Positions 16,978 to 25,995 of a DNA stretch of 64,000 nucleotides are shown in pieces. Origin of the DNA: Faeciplasma sp048393055. Its GTDB lineage: Bacteria > Bacillota > Clostridia > Oscillospirales > Ruminococcaceae. The stretch covers positions 3,433 to 67,432 of the forward strand of contig DBFJJS010000008.1 in assembly GCA_048393055.1 (NCBI GenBank), in the 5' to 3' direction. How positions within the stretch are numbered: the stretch's first letter is position 1; every line of letters starts with the position of its first letter. The notes below the pieces were generated by a model. That model was not told the origin of the DNA. It worked only from the letters and a program-made list of their open reading frames with translations, and made no database searches. A program made the translations under genes and the position numbers.

Positions 16978-18027
16978 CTATCTTATGATAATCTCGTCGC
17001 CCACTTCAAGTCCGGAGGTAATCTCAACAGATGAACCGCTCCTGAGGCCCAGCGTTACAGGCGTCTGTACTCTTTCATTATCTTTAAACAGGTAAACTAC
17101 GTCCTGCCCGTTTACTTCTTTAACAAGGTTTGCCGAAATCACTATTACATTCTCGCGGCTGTCGAGTACCAAAACCGCGTCGGCAATATTTCCTACCGCC
17201 GACGACTGCGGGATATCGTCCTTAAACGCAACCCGTATATTGTCTGACCTGTCGGTAACAATAGGTTCGCCCGCCTCGTCTACAAGCATGGCGCCCGCTT
17301 CCGCGTCCCACTGCTCGCCCGACTTGTTCGCAACTATCTCTCCGTCGTAATACTCGCCGTCGTAGCGGATGGTTATCGGTCTGCCGATAAGGAACTCGCC
17401 CACCTCGCTGGTGGGGCTGATATCTATGTACAGATCGGTAATGTCGATAATCGTCACGATTATCTCGCCCGCGTTTACCCAGTCGCCGGGAGAAAGCGTT
17501 TTAACATAGGAAACCGTTCCGCCCACCTCTGCGTATATCCTCGAGGCCTCCTTTTCGGCATAGAGCTTGTCAAGCTCGTTCTGCATAAGCTGGATATCCA
17601 AAAGCTCCTTGGCCTTTACCGTCTCCGACTCGTTTTCCTCGAGCGCGATTTCATACTCTAGCTCCTCGCGGTATACCTCAAGCTCTTTTATTTCTATCTC
17701 CTGATCAAGGTCATAGGTCTCTATCTCCGCAAGGAGCTGACCCGCCTCGACGGTGTCGCCGGCAGAGACGTACACATCCTTGATGTTTCCGCCGTACTCG
17801 GTAAACCTTGCGTTCGATTCGGTGCCGGAGGTAATTGTTCCTGCCGCAACGACCTGCTTTACAAGGTCCTTGAGAGTAGCCGTCGTCGTGGTATATGAAA
17901 CCTCGCTCGCCTTTACGACCGGCGGATCATATACCTCCTCCTCGTCAGGAAGGAAGTAGCAGCCGCTGAGACTGAAAGCAAAAATCACAGCCGTCATCGT
18001 CAGTATTATGACTCTTCTTATCTTCAT
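16978..18027 (-). CDS. HlyD/MacA-type periplasmic adaptor lipoprotein
   Basis: A 349-residue lipoprotein: signal peptide with lipobox SLSGC (Cys about 22), a lipoyl/biotinyl half-motif (about 70-105, GDTVEAGQLLAEIET), a short alpha-helical coiled-coil hairpin rich in Glu (about 107-160), the second lipoyl half (VGGTVSYVKTLSPGDWVNAG) and a C-terminal beta-barrel/membrane-proximal domain. It pairs with the FtsX-type permease that follows, as MacA does with MacB. In a single-membrane organism such adaptors act on the outer face of the membrane. Its own promoter candidate is at 18071-18099. Confidence 0.87.
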   Translation of the reverse strand: MKIRRVIILTMTAVIFAFSLSGCYFLPDEEEVYDPPVVKASEVSYTTTTATLKDLVKQVVAAGTITSGTESNARFTEYGGNIKDVYVSAGDTVEAGQLLAEIETYDLDQEIEIKELEVYREELEYEIALEENESETVKAKELLDIQLMQNELDKLYAEKEASRIYAEVGGTVSYVKTLSPGDWVNAGEIIVTIIDITDLYIDISPTSEVGEFLIGRPITIRYDGEYYDGEIVANKSGEQWDAEAGAMLVDEAGEPIVTDRSDNIRVAFKDDIPQSSAVGNIADAVLVLDSRENVIVISANLVKEVNGQDVVYLFKDNERVQTPVTLGLRSGSSVEITSGLEVGDEIIIR

Positions 18028-18070
18028 AATAAACCGTTCCTTTCTTTAGCGTGCTGATTCGTTAACATTA

Positions 18071-18099
18071 ATCATACCAAAAAAACATTATAAATACAA
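18071..18099 (-). promoter_or_regulatory. Candidate promoter of the adaptor/permease pair
   Basis: Minus-strand TTGTAT, 17-base spacer, TATGAT, directly after the hairpin that follows the GH26-type gene. Confidence 0.5.
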
Positions 18100-18103
18100 G
18101 GGT

Positions 18104-18135
18104 TTACACCGCAAAATGCACAATTTGCGGTGTAA
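18104..18135 (-). terminator. Terminator-like hairpin after the GH26-type gene
   Basis: Perfect 12 bp stem (18104-18115 with 18124-18135), 8-base loop. The minus-strand T-run is weak; a better T-run exists on the plus strand where no gene ends. Confidence 0.5.
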
Positions 18136-18180
18136 TATTTTTTAGAATATTTTATTGCTATTTTATGAACTTTATCACAT

Positions 18181-19785
18181 TTATATATTCCCCAGCTCAT
18201 CCCTCGCAAGGACAGCGGTACAATTGTAAAATACAACCCACTCTGCGTCTGAAATGTACTCATATGACAGCTTGCCGTCGCTGTCGAGCGCATATTCTCC
18301 AGACCAAACCGAAGCGTAAAGCCAAAATGCATCGTCCCTGACGATATTTGCAGGAGCGGGAAGCACATTGCACTCGCTTATCGCGAGCGGCTTGCTGTCC
18401 GACAGCTCATACAGTCTGAGCATCGGGTTTATATAGCTCTGGTTGTCCCACGCCTCGTGGCTGAAGTCGTATATGTCGATGGAGATTATATCGCATCTAT
18501 CGTCGCCCACATACCACTCCGAGTCATATGCGCTCCACACCCAGATAATATTGTCGAGCTGATGATATTCGGTGAGCCTTGTATAAATAAGCTCATAGAG
18601 CCACAAATAGCTTTCGCGGTCGCAGTTCCACCAGAAATCGTTGTTGCCCGCCTGCGGAAGCGGTCTGAAAAGCACCGGCACATCCGCTTCCTTAAGCCTT
18701 AGAAGCTGAGCCGCTATCTTATCTATGCCGTCTATAAGCTGGACCGCGCCGCCTGTAATTTCTTCCGCCGCAAACGCCTGCGACAGCTCGTCCCCGCTCA
18801 TTTGCGAGATATCCTCCTGCGTCACGGCGTCCGCAAGCAAAAATTCCGACTTGTCTGCGTAGCAGGAACCGTTTTGCATCCAATTCCATACATATCCGAC
18901 TATGCCGCCGTCCGACGCATACTCCAAAGCAAGCTCGATATCGCCCGTGTCAACGTCCGCCGAGTACCCCATAAGCTCCCCGAAGCGTATTGACGGGTAT
19001 CTTCCCGTAACTGAAGCAACCGCATCTATTTCGGCGTTTGTGCCCTGGGTGCACTGCTGACCGCTCAGGACCGCCTCTCCGTATATCTCGCAGAGGTATT
19101 TGTAAAGCTGCCGGGTCTGCTGTGAAGCGTCATTGGTGCAAAGCTCTCCCAAAACGCTGTAATCGTGGTCATACACAGCGGCTGAGCTTTCAAGAAGCAC
19201 AAAATCCACGTCGCACTCGCCTGTCAAACCCTCAACGCTCACTACCGCGCTATTCGGCGTGAGGTATATGTTTTCATATTTTATTGCCTCAAATTCTCCG
19301 CTGCCTGAAATGTACAGCCTGCCCCTTGCCAGCCCGTCAACATAAAGTATGCCTTCAACGGGCGTGTCGGAAGCCGCACATATCGTAATGGAATAATGCT
19401 GCGGAGAAGATATCTCCAACTCTATGCTCAGACCGCTGTCCGGCAATGACAGTCCGCTGACGTATCCGCTGCCGGAGTAGCCGTTCCTGTGAGAAGCAGC
19501 CGCGGCATAGCCGCTGAGAGTTCCCTCCTCCGCTTCGTAAAGCTCATAGCACTCCTCGGGCTCGTATTCCACCTCACCGATATCTGTCTCCGGATAAGAC
19601 GGAAGCGGCTGCTCTGCAGATTCGTTTGAAGCGGCGGTATCTGCCGTCGTCTCAGGAGGCTGAGTGGCGGTGGTAAACGCAGTACCCGTATCCACGCCCG
19701 GAGGCGGGGCGTCAAGGCTTGTCGCGCCGCAGCCCGAGAGCCAAAGCAGACCAAGAGCAATAAAAGCAGAAAAAAACCGTTTCAT
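18181..19785 (-). CDS. GH26-like lipoprotein with CBM35-like module; acid/base Glu not conserved
   Basis: A 534-residue lipoprotein (lipobox LSGC, Cys19). A Pro/Thr/Glu-rich linker (20-75) leads to a beta-sandwich module (about 80-200, YELYEAEEGTLSG ... DFVLLE) resembling CBM35/CBM6, then a TIM barrel of the GH26 beta-mannanase type (about 215-530). The barrel keeps VLFRPL (371-376) and FWW (384-386), and a likely nucleophile Glu471 in AISECN. In active GH26 enzymes the strand motif RPxHE supplies the acid/base Glu; here positions 377-378 are Pro-Gln, so this residue is replaced. The protein may be an inactive binder of mannan or similar glycan, or use another acid. Its start overlaps the bioY stop by 4 bases. 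Confidence 0.8.
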   Translation of the reverse strand: MKRFFSAFIALGLLWLSGCGATSLDAPPPGVDTGTAFTTATQPPETTADTAASNESAEQPLPSYPETDIGEVEYEPEECYELYEAEEGTLSGYAAAASHRNGYSGSGYVSGLSLPDSGLSIELEISSPQHYSITICAASDTPVEGILYVDGLARGRLYISGSGEFEAIKYENIYLTPNSAVVSVEGLTGECDVDFVLLESSAAVYDHDYSVLGELCTNDASQQTRQLYKYLCEIYGEAVLSGQQCTQGTNAEIDAVASVTGRYPSIRFGELMGYSADVDTGDIELALEYASDGGIVGYVWNWMQNGSCYADKSEFLLADAVTQEDISQMSGDELSQAFAAEEITGGAVQLIDGIDKIAAQLLRLKEADVPVLFRPLPQAGNNDFWWNCDRESYLWLYELIYTRLTEYHQLDNIIWVWSAYDSEWYVGDDRCDIISIDIYDFSHEAWDNQSYINPMLRLYELSDSKPLAISECNVLPAPANIVRDDAFWLYASVWSGEYALDSDGKLSYEYISDAEWVVFYNCTAVLARDELGNI

Positions 19786-20342
19786 CTCAATTTACTCAAA
19801 ACCGGTCTTATCCTTATGGCAAGGAAAGACGCAGCGGCAATTTTAAGTCCGTCAAACGCGATAAACGGCAGCACACACGCCGAAAGCGCGGGGACAATCC
19901 CTACTCCTGCAGCTATACAGTACCACGCGGTGCCGACAGCGTATAGCACAAAGGTTCCGGCAAGCATGCTTACCGGAATTGCAAATACACGCTTAAATTT
20001 CGAGCAAGCAAGTCCTATAATAAACGCGCATGGCAGATATCCTATTATATATCCTCCTGTAACGCCTGCAACAACGTTAAAGCCGCCTATAAATCCTGAA
20101 AATACAGGCACGCCTACTGCCCCAAGCAGTATGTACACCGCTACTGCCGCCGCAGACCTCGCTGCCCCGAGCAGAGCCGAAATAAGATATATTGCAAATG
20201 TCGCAAGAGTTATCGGTATGGGTCCTATCGGGATTTTCCATGGCGCAAGCACGCATATAATTGCGGCGGCCGCAGCTGTAAGCGTTATCGCCTTTATACC
20301 AGCCGCTTTCTCCATGCGAAGGGAGGTGGTTGAATCCTTCAT
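19782..20342 (-). CDS. bioY: BioY biotin transporter substrate-binding (S) component
   Basis: A 186-residue, strongly hydrophobic protein with six predicted membrane helices. The family signature region GARSAAAVAVYILLGAVGVP and the GGFNVVAGVTGGYIIGY segment are typical of BioY, the biotin-specific S component of energy-coupling-factor transporters; it works with the shared EcfAA'T module, not encoded here. GGAGAG lies upstream of the ATG. It overlaps the GH26-type gene by 4 bases, so the two share a transcript although no functional link is obvious. A promoter with 17-base spacing sits 45 bases upstream. Confidence 0.92.
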   Translation of the reverse strand: MKDSTTSLRMEKAAGIKAITLTAAAAAIICVLAPWKIPIGPIPITLATFAIYLISALLGAARSAAAVAVYILLGAVGVPVFSGFIGGFNVVAGVTGGYIIGYLPCAFIIGLACSKFKRVFAIPVSMLAGTFVLYAVGTAWYCIAAGVGIVPALSACVLPFIAFDGLKIAAASFLAIRIRPVLSKLR

Positions 20343-20387
20343 CTTGTACTCTCCTTTTTTGTTTTGCTTTGTACAATTGCTTGGTTA

Positions 20388-20416
20388 ACTATAGCACGGT
20401 TCGAGTATTTTTTCAA
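20388..20416 (-). promoter_or_regulatory. Promoter of bioY
   Basis: Minus-strand TTGAAA, 17-base spacer, TATAGT. The -10 overlaps a GTTAACC sequence resembling one half of a BirA operator, but no matching half at the usual distance is seen. Confidence 0.7.
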
Positions 20417-20680
20417 CCCGATAGTATTTACATATAAATACTTTATGTTATGAATTAATTTATTATACATTTTGTATTTAATCTACACCGTGATTATCCT
20501 TAAATCCCATGCACAAAATACTTGTTTACCATACTATTTGTTATAGACTTTTCATGTTTTACTTGTAGTAATTAATGCATAGTAATTAATTTTACGGCTA
20601 ATTTTAATATAGTAAATAGTCAAAGCCTTTCGTGCAAAGTGTCCTTAGCGCGGAAGGCTATCCTATTTCTAAAACGCGGC
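20417..20680. other. AT-rich intergenic region
   Basis: No gene seen. It holds a perfect palindrome, AGTATTTA / TAAATACT at 20423-20442 with a 4-base loop, directly upstream of the bioY -35 box, a near-duplicated TAGTAATTAAT at 20564-20590, and at 20625-20660 an imperfect hairpin downstream of the permease gene that may terminate the upstream operon. Confidence 0.55.
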
Positions 20681-21799
20681 TTATCCGACAAGACCGGATC
20701 TTTCAAGTCCCTCAGTAAAGTACTTTTGAAGGAATATGTACATTACAAGCATTGGGGTTATTGACAAAAGACATCCCGCCTCAAGCCAAACAATCTTTCG
20801 TCGCGTACCCACCTGCGCATTGTTGAACAGCTGCTGGTCAAGCGTTGTTGACAACCTTCGCAGGGCAATTGCAACGGTTTTGTTGTTGACAAAGTACGTA
20901 GAGCTTATGTAGTAATCGTTCCAGTACCATACGATTGAGAACAGGAACACCGTCAGAAACGCCGAGGATGCGTTCGGAACCATTATCTTTATAAAGGTCT
21001 TAAATGGACCGCAGCCATCGAGATATGCGGCGTCTTCCAGCTCCTTGGGGAGGCCCTTAAAGAACTGCCTGAATATAAGCACAAACAGTCCCGATTTAAT
21101 GCCGTTTACGAATATTGCAGGTGCATACATTACTATCGGGTTATCTATAAGAGATATGTAATGCTCACCGCTCACCTGACCTGTCATTATCGGAATTCCA
21201 AGGAACGTAGTCGCTCCCGCAGATGCAGCAAGCTCTACCAGTCCAAAGCACTTGAAGAACGCCCACTGAAGATATAGCGGTATTACCGTGATCTGTGGCG
21301 GTACGATGATCTGCATTATAACTATTGCAAACAGTATTCCTTTGCCCTTGAAATCAAATCTTGCAAAACCGTATCCCGTGATAGCGCAGACCACTACTGA
21401 CAGAAGCGAGCAGACAATATTCAAAAGAAGAGTGTTTAAAAACGTTGGACCAAAGTCCATTGCATACCACACGTCTACAATATTGCTGAAGGTAAACGAC
21501 TTTGGAAGCCATATAACCGACGGGTCAGTCATCTGTACCGAAGGTCTAAACGCTGTGGACAGCATATAGATGAGCGGATACAGGATGATAAAGCACATTC
21601 CGAAAAGTATGAGGAATCTGAATATCGGCCACACTTTTTCTATAAGTCTGCGTCTGCGCAAATATCTCAAGTGTTCAGGAGCCAGCTGACGTGCATCAAG
21701 GGTTCCAGCCTTCTTCGCCGCCTTGTAAGCCTTCGATTTTTCCTTAAGATGCTTTGCACGTTCACGCGCAAAAATTCTTTCTTCTTTAGCAGTTGCCAT
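20681..21799 (-). CDS. Carbohydrate ABC transporter permease, MalG type (second pair)
   Basis: A 372-residue permease with a basic N-terminal extension of about 55 residues and six membrane helices. The MalG-family EAA loop is visible near the C-terminus (LEDAAYLDGCGPFKTFIKIMVP split over the conserved Gly). It contacts the ATPase through this loop. An insertion of about 40 residues (about 170-220) between helices is longer than in MalG. It follows its MalF-type partner by 14 bases. No ATPase or binding protein of its own lies next to it. Confidence 0.9.
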   Translation of the reverse strand: MATAKEERIFARERAKHLKEKSKAYKAAKKAGTLDARQLAPEHLRYLRRRRLIEKVWPIFRFLILFGMCFIILYPLIYMLSTAFRPSVQMTDPSVIWLPKSFTFSNIVDVWYAMDFGPTFLNTLLLNIVCSLLSVVVCAITGYGFARFDFKGKGILFAIVIMQIIVPPQITVIPLYLQWAFFKCFGLVELAASAGATTFLGIPIMTGQVSGEHYISLIDNPIVMYAPAIFVNGIKSGLFVLIFRQFFKGLPKELEDAAYLDGCGPFKTFIKIMVPNASSAFLTVFLFSIVWYWNDYYISSTYFVNNKTVAIALRRLSTTLDQQLFNNAQVGTRRKIVWLEAGCLLSITPMLVMYIFLQKYFTEGLERSGLVG

Positions 21800-21813
21800 T
21801 CATATTCCCCCCT

Positions 21814-22806
21814 TTACACTTCGTAGTAAACGAACTTGTTTACGATCGGCAGAACTATGCACAGCGCAAGAATTACAATTAAGAAGTACGACCATGCCAT
21901 AGCCGCAGAATAACCATGCGCCCAGTCAGACGCTTGCGCAAGCACTAACTCCATAACGCCGTTATTCGGGTCAATAAAGGAATCGATGATAGTATAGATG
22001 ATATTCGCTACTATCATAGGGCTGATGTACGGAAGGGTAATCTTCCAGAAGAACTCCCAAGACGTCGCCCCCTCTATTTGAGCAGCTTCCTTAGCCGATA
22101 CCGGAATATTCTGCAGCGCTGCCAGGAAGATGATTATCTGAATACCCGAGTTCCACACAAGGTTAAATATATCGCTTGTTACCATGGTTATCAGCTCGGT
22201 CAGGCTGTCGCTTATATTGTACACGCCTAAAAACCTCAGCAGCTCTCCAGCCATATCTGTCTCAAACATAGTTGAAAACTGATCCGCGCCGCCCGAGTAA
22301 CCCGAGGTGTCCATATCGCCGTTAATGATACTGATAACAGGTCCTGTCGCAATGATAACCGGCAGGAAGAATACAGCACGGGCAAACGTTCTTCCCTTAA
22401 ATTTCTGATTCAGAATAATGGCGATAAATATAGAAAATATAATTATGATAGGCGTTTTCCAAAGCGTATCCCTAAGTACTGCGATCAGTGCCTCGGTATA
22501 ATCGGTATCTCTTGTAAACGTATCGATGTAGTTTTGGATTCCTATAAATGTCGTCTGCATTTCGCCAAGAGTTACCTGAGTCTCGTTGAGCGAATACCAA
22601 AATGACGTGATAAGAGGGCTAATGAAGAAGTAGAGAGTGCCTATGATCCATATTCCCAAAAAGCCATATCCGTAAAGAGCTTTACGCCTTTCATAAGGAA
22701 TCTTCAGACCTTTTGCCCTTGCTTCCTTTGGAGCCTTAGGCGCCTTTGGAGCTTTAGCCGGCTTTGGGGTCTTTTCCTTCACGGCTTTTACTGCTGCTTC
22801 AGCCAT
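21814..22806 (-). CDS. Sugar ABC transporter permease, MalF/UgpA type (second pair)
   Basis: A 330-residue permease. The N-terminus is a Lys/Ala/Pro-rich tail of about 40 residues (repeated KAPKAPKAP), followed by six membrane helices and an EAA loop KEAAQIEGATSWEFF. An external loop of about 60 residues (about 165-225) is inserted relative to short MalF types. It forms the membrane pore with the following MalG-type protein. Start is 2 bases from the DUF5696 gene in the operon order, so translation is coupled. Confidence 0.9.
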   Translation of the reverse strand: MAEAAVKAVKEKTPKPAKAPKAPKAPKEARAKGLKIPYERRKALYGYGFLGIWIIGTLYFFISPLITSFWYSLNETQVTLGEMQTTFIGIQNYIDTFTRDTDYTEALIAVLRDTLWKTPIIIIFSIFIAIILNQKFKGRTFARAVFFLPVIIATGPVISIINGDMDTSGYSGGADQFSTMFETDMAGELLRFLGVYNISDSLTELITMVTSDIFNLVWNSGIQIIIFLAALQNIPVSAKEAAQIEGATSWEFFWKITLPYISPMIVANIIYTIIDSFIDPNNGVMELVLAQASDWAHGYSAAMAWSYFLIVILALCIVLPIVNKFVYYEV

Positions 22807-22807
22807 A

Positions 22808-25339
22808 TTATCTCAAACCTCCTTCATCAACATAATCAGAATAATTGTATATCTTGCCGTCCGCAGTAATCACACCGGTATCAAGGTCTACCGTCGTCAC
22901 AACTCCGTTTTCATATGTGGTAGTGATTACAGAGCCGTCAACTTCATAGCCGGTCATTACAGAGTCCGATACCAGCGAAAGAACTTCCTTTGCAATCTGA
23001 TACTCGCCTATGCACTCATCGACCCAGCCCTCGTACGTTGCGTAGTAAAGGTTGTCATAATCTGTATTTGACACCTCTGTAGCGCTGCTGTATATGAAAT
23101 CGTACTGGATGTTAGAGCCTGCGGCTATCGCCTTAAGGAACTGCTCCTTTGAATCAGGGGAGCCGTTTATAGCCTCGGTGGAGTATGGTATATAGCCGTG
23201 CAGCACCATTTGGACAAACGGGATATCCTGATCAACAATCTTGAACTGGCTCGACTCAAGCGTAAGGTTCTTTACGGTGTCGACATATGGAAGGAGATAT
23301 GCATTCGGAGCGTCAGCAATTATCTTTCCTGCGCTTTCCTTAAGGGACGCGTACATATCCATTATGTACTGGGCTGTAGTAGCACGGTTGGTGTGATTTC
23401 TTGTAGAGAAGTCCGACCACAGCTTTGAAGAGAAGGAACCAAGTCCTGCACCTGCGCCCTCATACTTCGAAAGATTCTTTGTAACCTTTTCGGAAAGGTC
23501 TGCTATCGACTTTGGTGCGAGCAGTGCGGGAGCCACGCCCGGCTCGGGAGTACCATAGACGATATTATAGTTATATGGTCTTGCATAAGACCTAGAAATT
23601 CTATATGCAGTATCGAATAGCGTCCAGAAGCCATTGCCGTTTGACGTAAATGTATAGCTATCAAGCGAATTGTAAAAGTCGACGTTGTTTTCAGCAAAGA
23701 ACTCGATCATATCTTCGTAATCGCCTCTGCCTCCAAGACAGCCTGCTATTGAATCACCTGTGTCTATCTTTCCCGACATGGAATCGTTCGACCAGTCGTT
23801 ATAGTTGACAACAAAATCAGTAACTCCAAGCTCCATAAGCTCCGAAACTATCTCTACAGCCTCTTCAAATGTGGTAAACGCAGTCTTAACGTCTATCGGG
23901 ATGCCGAGGATTGATTTGGACTTAAGAGTTCCTCCGTAGAAGTCAATGAACAGCGGAGCATAATCGCTCTGCGCGACCTTTGTCAGACCCTTCTCCTCGA
24001 TAAGATAATTCCTATAAACGTCCGCTATCTCAGTATAGGAAACTACCTCGTTATCCGAGGTTATCGGGTAATACCTTACAGCAAGACGCTCAACCGGTAT
24101 CGAGCCGTCCCCGCGTTCAAATACCAAAATGTTTGACTGACCCGCCATGTTGTACGTATCCGTAGAGCGAAGCATAAATGAGAAATAACAGTAGTTATAG
24201 CCGGCATTATCGTTCTTATTATAAGCAACGCCTGCGTTGGCTGATGCAAACGTGTCGCCGTCTGTCGCAATCATTACAAGACCGTCGTTTCCCTTTACCA
24301 TCGCCATTACAGGAAGGTAAGCCTGCTCTGTAACGTCCGCCATAAGCTCCCTTACATTGGCGACATCGTCACCGTAAAGAGTAGCCTTGTAATTTGAATA
24401 GTTAGTCTTGCCGTTGTTAAGGTTTATAATCGCGCCGGAGCCGTCCGGTATCAGCATGTAACCTGTAGCACTGCTGTCGGCAGCGCTCATGTAAGGACCT
24501 ATGGCAATGTCCGTCAGTATGGTGACATCCGTCTCCGATTCCTCTGCGGTCACTCCCTCTACATAGCCGGATTTTTCATTGATCTCGTCTGTTACGATGT
24601 ATACCTCAAGATACTCGTCCGTTATAACGTAATACACAGGAATCTCGGCGTCGACGGTTCTGAAGTCGTATGTTACCTTCACCCCGTTGTCTACAAGCTC
24701 AAATGTCGTATCTCCGTCTTCTGTGGATTCCCTGTAGGAGTAGAGGTAGCTTTGAGACGTGGTAAGGTCAGTCGCGTTGCCGTATTTAACCGCAATGTTT
24801 GAAAGCCTTGTCTTAAGCGAAGCTGGAGTGCTTGTAGCATCATCCAAAAGCGCGTTTACACAGTTGGTCCAGTGCACGGCTCCGGATTCCTTGACGTAAA
24901 GCCCTATTCTCTCATACTGCTCGTCAAGGTATAGGATGAAGCTGTCGTTCTCCGCTGCTACGGTACAACGGGCGATCTCTTCCTCGTCGGTAAGAAATAC
25001 TATTTCCTCTTCATCGTCCTCGTCTTCTTCCTCTTCTGCCGGTTCTTCTACAGGCTCTGTATCTTCTGCCGGCTCTTCCTCGCTGCCGCCCGTTTCTCCC
25101 TCGGTTAAGCCGCCCTCAGTAGCTTCTTCGCCAGCCGTCTCCTCGCCGGCGGTCTCGCCGTCAGAGACGCCGTCCGCTGCCGAATCTGCATCAGGATCGT
25201 CTGTTGTCTGTGTCTGCGAGTCAGTCGTCACAGCGCTGTCATCGGTATTTTCGTCTGCCGCTGTTGGAAAAACAGCTATTGATGCAAGCATCGCCGCAAC
25301 GAGCAGACAAGCGATCAACCTGAAAAATTTATTCTTCAT
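22808..25339 (-). CDS. Secreted DUF5696 protein with acidic linker
   Basis: An 843-residue exported protein. Signal peptide about 1-28 ending TAADE, no lipobox; then a Glu/Asp/Thr-rich low-complexity linker (about 30-125); then a beta-rich region (about 130-440) and a region (about 440-830) that looks like an alternating beta/alpha barrel, with strand-like segments such as TDFVVNYNDW and VDFYNSLDSYTF. The family is known only as DUF5696, recurring in clusters with LplB/YtcP-type permeases. My inference is a glycoside-hydrolase-like or glycan-binding exoprotein. No C-terminal anchor is visible. It lies between the YIP1 gene and the second permease pair. Confidence 0.75.
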   Translation of the reverse strand: MKNKFFRLIACLLVAAMLASIAVFPTAADENTDDSAVTTDSQTQTTDDPDADSAADGVSDGETAGEETAGEEATEGGLTEGETGGSEEEPAEDTEPVEEPAEEEEDEDDEEEIVFLTDEEEIARCTVAAENDSFILYLDEQYERIGLYVKESGAVHWTNCVNALLDDATSTPASLKTRLSNIAVKYGNATDLTTSQSYLYSYRESTEDGDTTFELVDNGVKVTYDFRTVDAEIPVYYVITDEYLEVYIVTDEINEKSGYVEGVTAEESETDVTILTDIAIGPYMSAADSSATGYMLIPDGSGAIINLNNGKTNYSNYKATLYGDDVANVRELMADVTEQAYLPVMAMVKGNDGLVMIATDGDTFASANAGVAYNKNDNAGYNYCYFSFMLRSTDTYNMAGQSNILVFERGDGSIPVERLAVRYYPITSDNEVVSYTEIADVYRNYLIEEKGLTKVAQSDYAPLFIDFYGGTLKSKSILGIPIDVKTAFTTFEEAVEIVSELMELGVTDFVVNYNDWSNDSMSGKIDTGDSIAGCLGGRGDYEDMIEFFAENNVDFYNSLDSYTFTSNGNGFWTLFDTAYRISRSYARPYNYNIVYGTPEPGVAPALLAPKSIADLSEKVTKNLSKYEGAGAGLGSFSSKLWSDFSTRNHTNRATTAQYIMDMYASLKESAGKIIADAPNAYLLPYVDTVKNLTLESSQFKIVDQDIPFVQMVLHGYIPYSTEAINGSPDSKEQFLKAIAAGSNIQYDFIYSSATEVSNTDYDNLYYATYEGWVDECIGEYQIAKEVLSLVSDSVMTGYEVDGSVITTTYENGVVTTVDLDTGVITADGKIYNYSDYVDEGGLR

Positions 25340-25359
25340 AATAACTCACTTTCTGCCCA

Positions 25360-25995
25360 TCAGCTTCTCACTCTATACATGATCTCGGTATAGATTGTGA
25401 AGAAGAAGAGCCATACCTGCTGGAAGAGTGACATAAGCAGTACGAGCAGGAACAAAATCAGCAGCATACCGATTACGGTCAAAATTATGCAGGCTATTGT
25501 TTTACCGAATGAATACTGGTGGCATGCCTTAATCCCGAATACCATCAGGATTACAGACCACCAAAGACCTATCTGCGATATGGCAGTGACCCAGATGGAT
25601 TCGTCGAGAGTTACAAAGTAAGACACTATAGTGGAAAGTATGCTTCCTACAATGTACGGGACAAGCGCATACGCAGAATATATTGCAATTCGCTTCATAT
25701 TGCCCTCGCCGTCAAGCAGGGTGCAGAAGGACCAGTTAGACACCACCCACGTAAGATAGTATACAACGCTCTGCACAAGTATCGGAACTACGTTAAATAC
25801 GTCCGAGTACGCCCTCATGTTATATGCAAAGCCGCCGAATCTGGCGTTGAAAACCTGAGCTATGAACAGGAACAGCACTATTACTGCCGATATCTTCAGG
25901 GAACCCTGTTTTTTCCACCTCATGTCCTCATAGCCCTCGATAGGATGGAAAATTACATGCTTAAGCCACTGCACCGGAGTCATATCATAAATCAT
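25360..25995 (-). CDS. YIP1 family integral membrane protein
   Basis: A 211-residue protein with five hydrophobic segments and an N-terminal region reading WLKHVIFHPIEGYEDMRWKK, the hallmark of bacterial YIP1-domain proteins (PF04893). Function of these proteins in bacteria is unknown; they recur beside ABC transport genes. The gene overlaps the NHL/TPR gene by 4 bases and lies 20 bases before the DUF5696 gene, so it is clearly part of this operon. Confidence 0.85.
   Translation of the reverse strand: MIYDMTPVQWLKHVIFHPIEGYEDMRWKKQGSLKISAVIVLFLFIAQVFNARFGGFAYNMRAYSDVFNVVPILVQSVVYYLTWVVSNWSFCTLLDGEGNMKRIAIYSAYALVPYIVGSILSTIVSYFVTLDESIWVTAISQIGLWWSVILMVFGIKACHQYSFGKTIACIILTVIGMLLILFLLVLLMSLFQQVWLFFFTIYTEIMYRVRS

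Noticed and set aside
20370..20395. BirA operator at the bioY promoter
   Set aside because: Only one GTTAACC half-site is present; the second half at the expected spacing is missing, so I do not call it.
24936..25382. A Ser-rich plus-strand open frame of 148 codons
   Set aside because: It is the antisense shadow of the acidic linker of the DUF5696 gene; long Ser runs mirror Glu/Asp codons.
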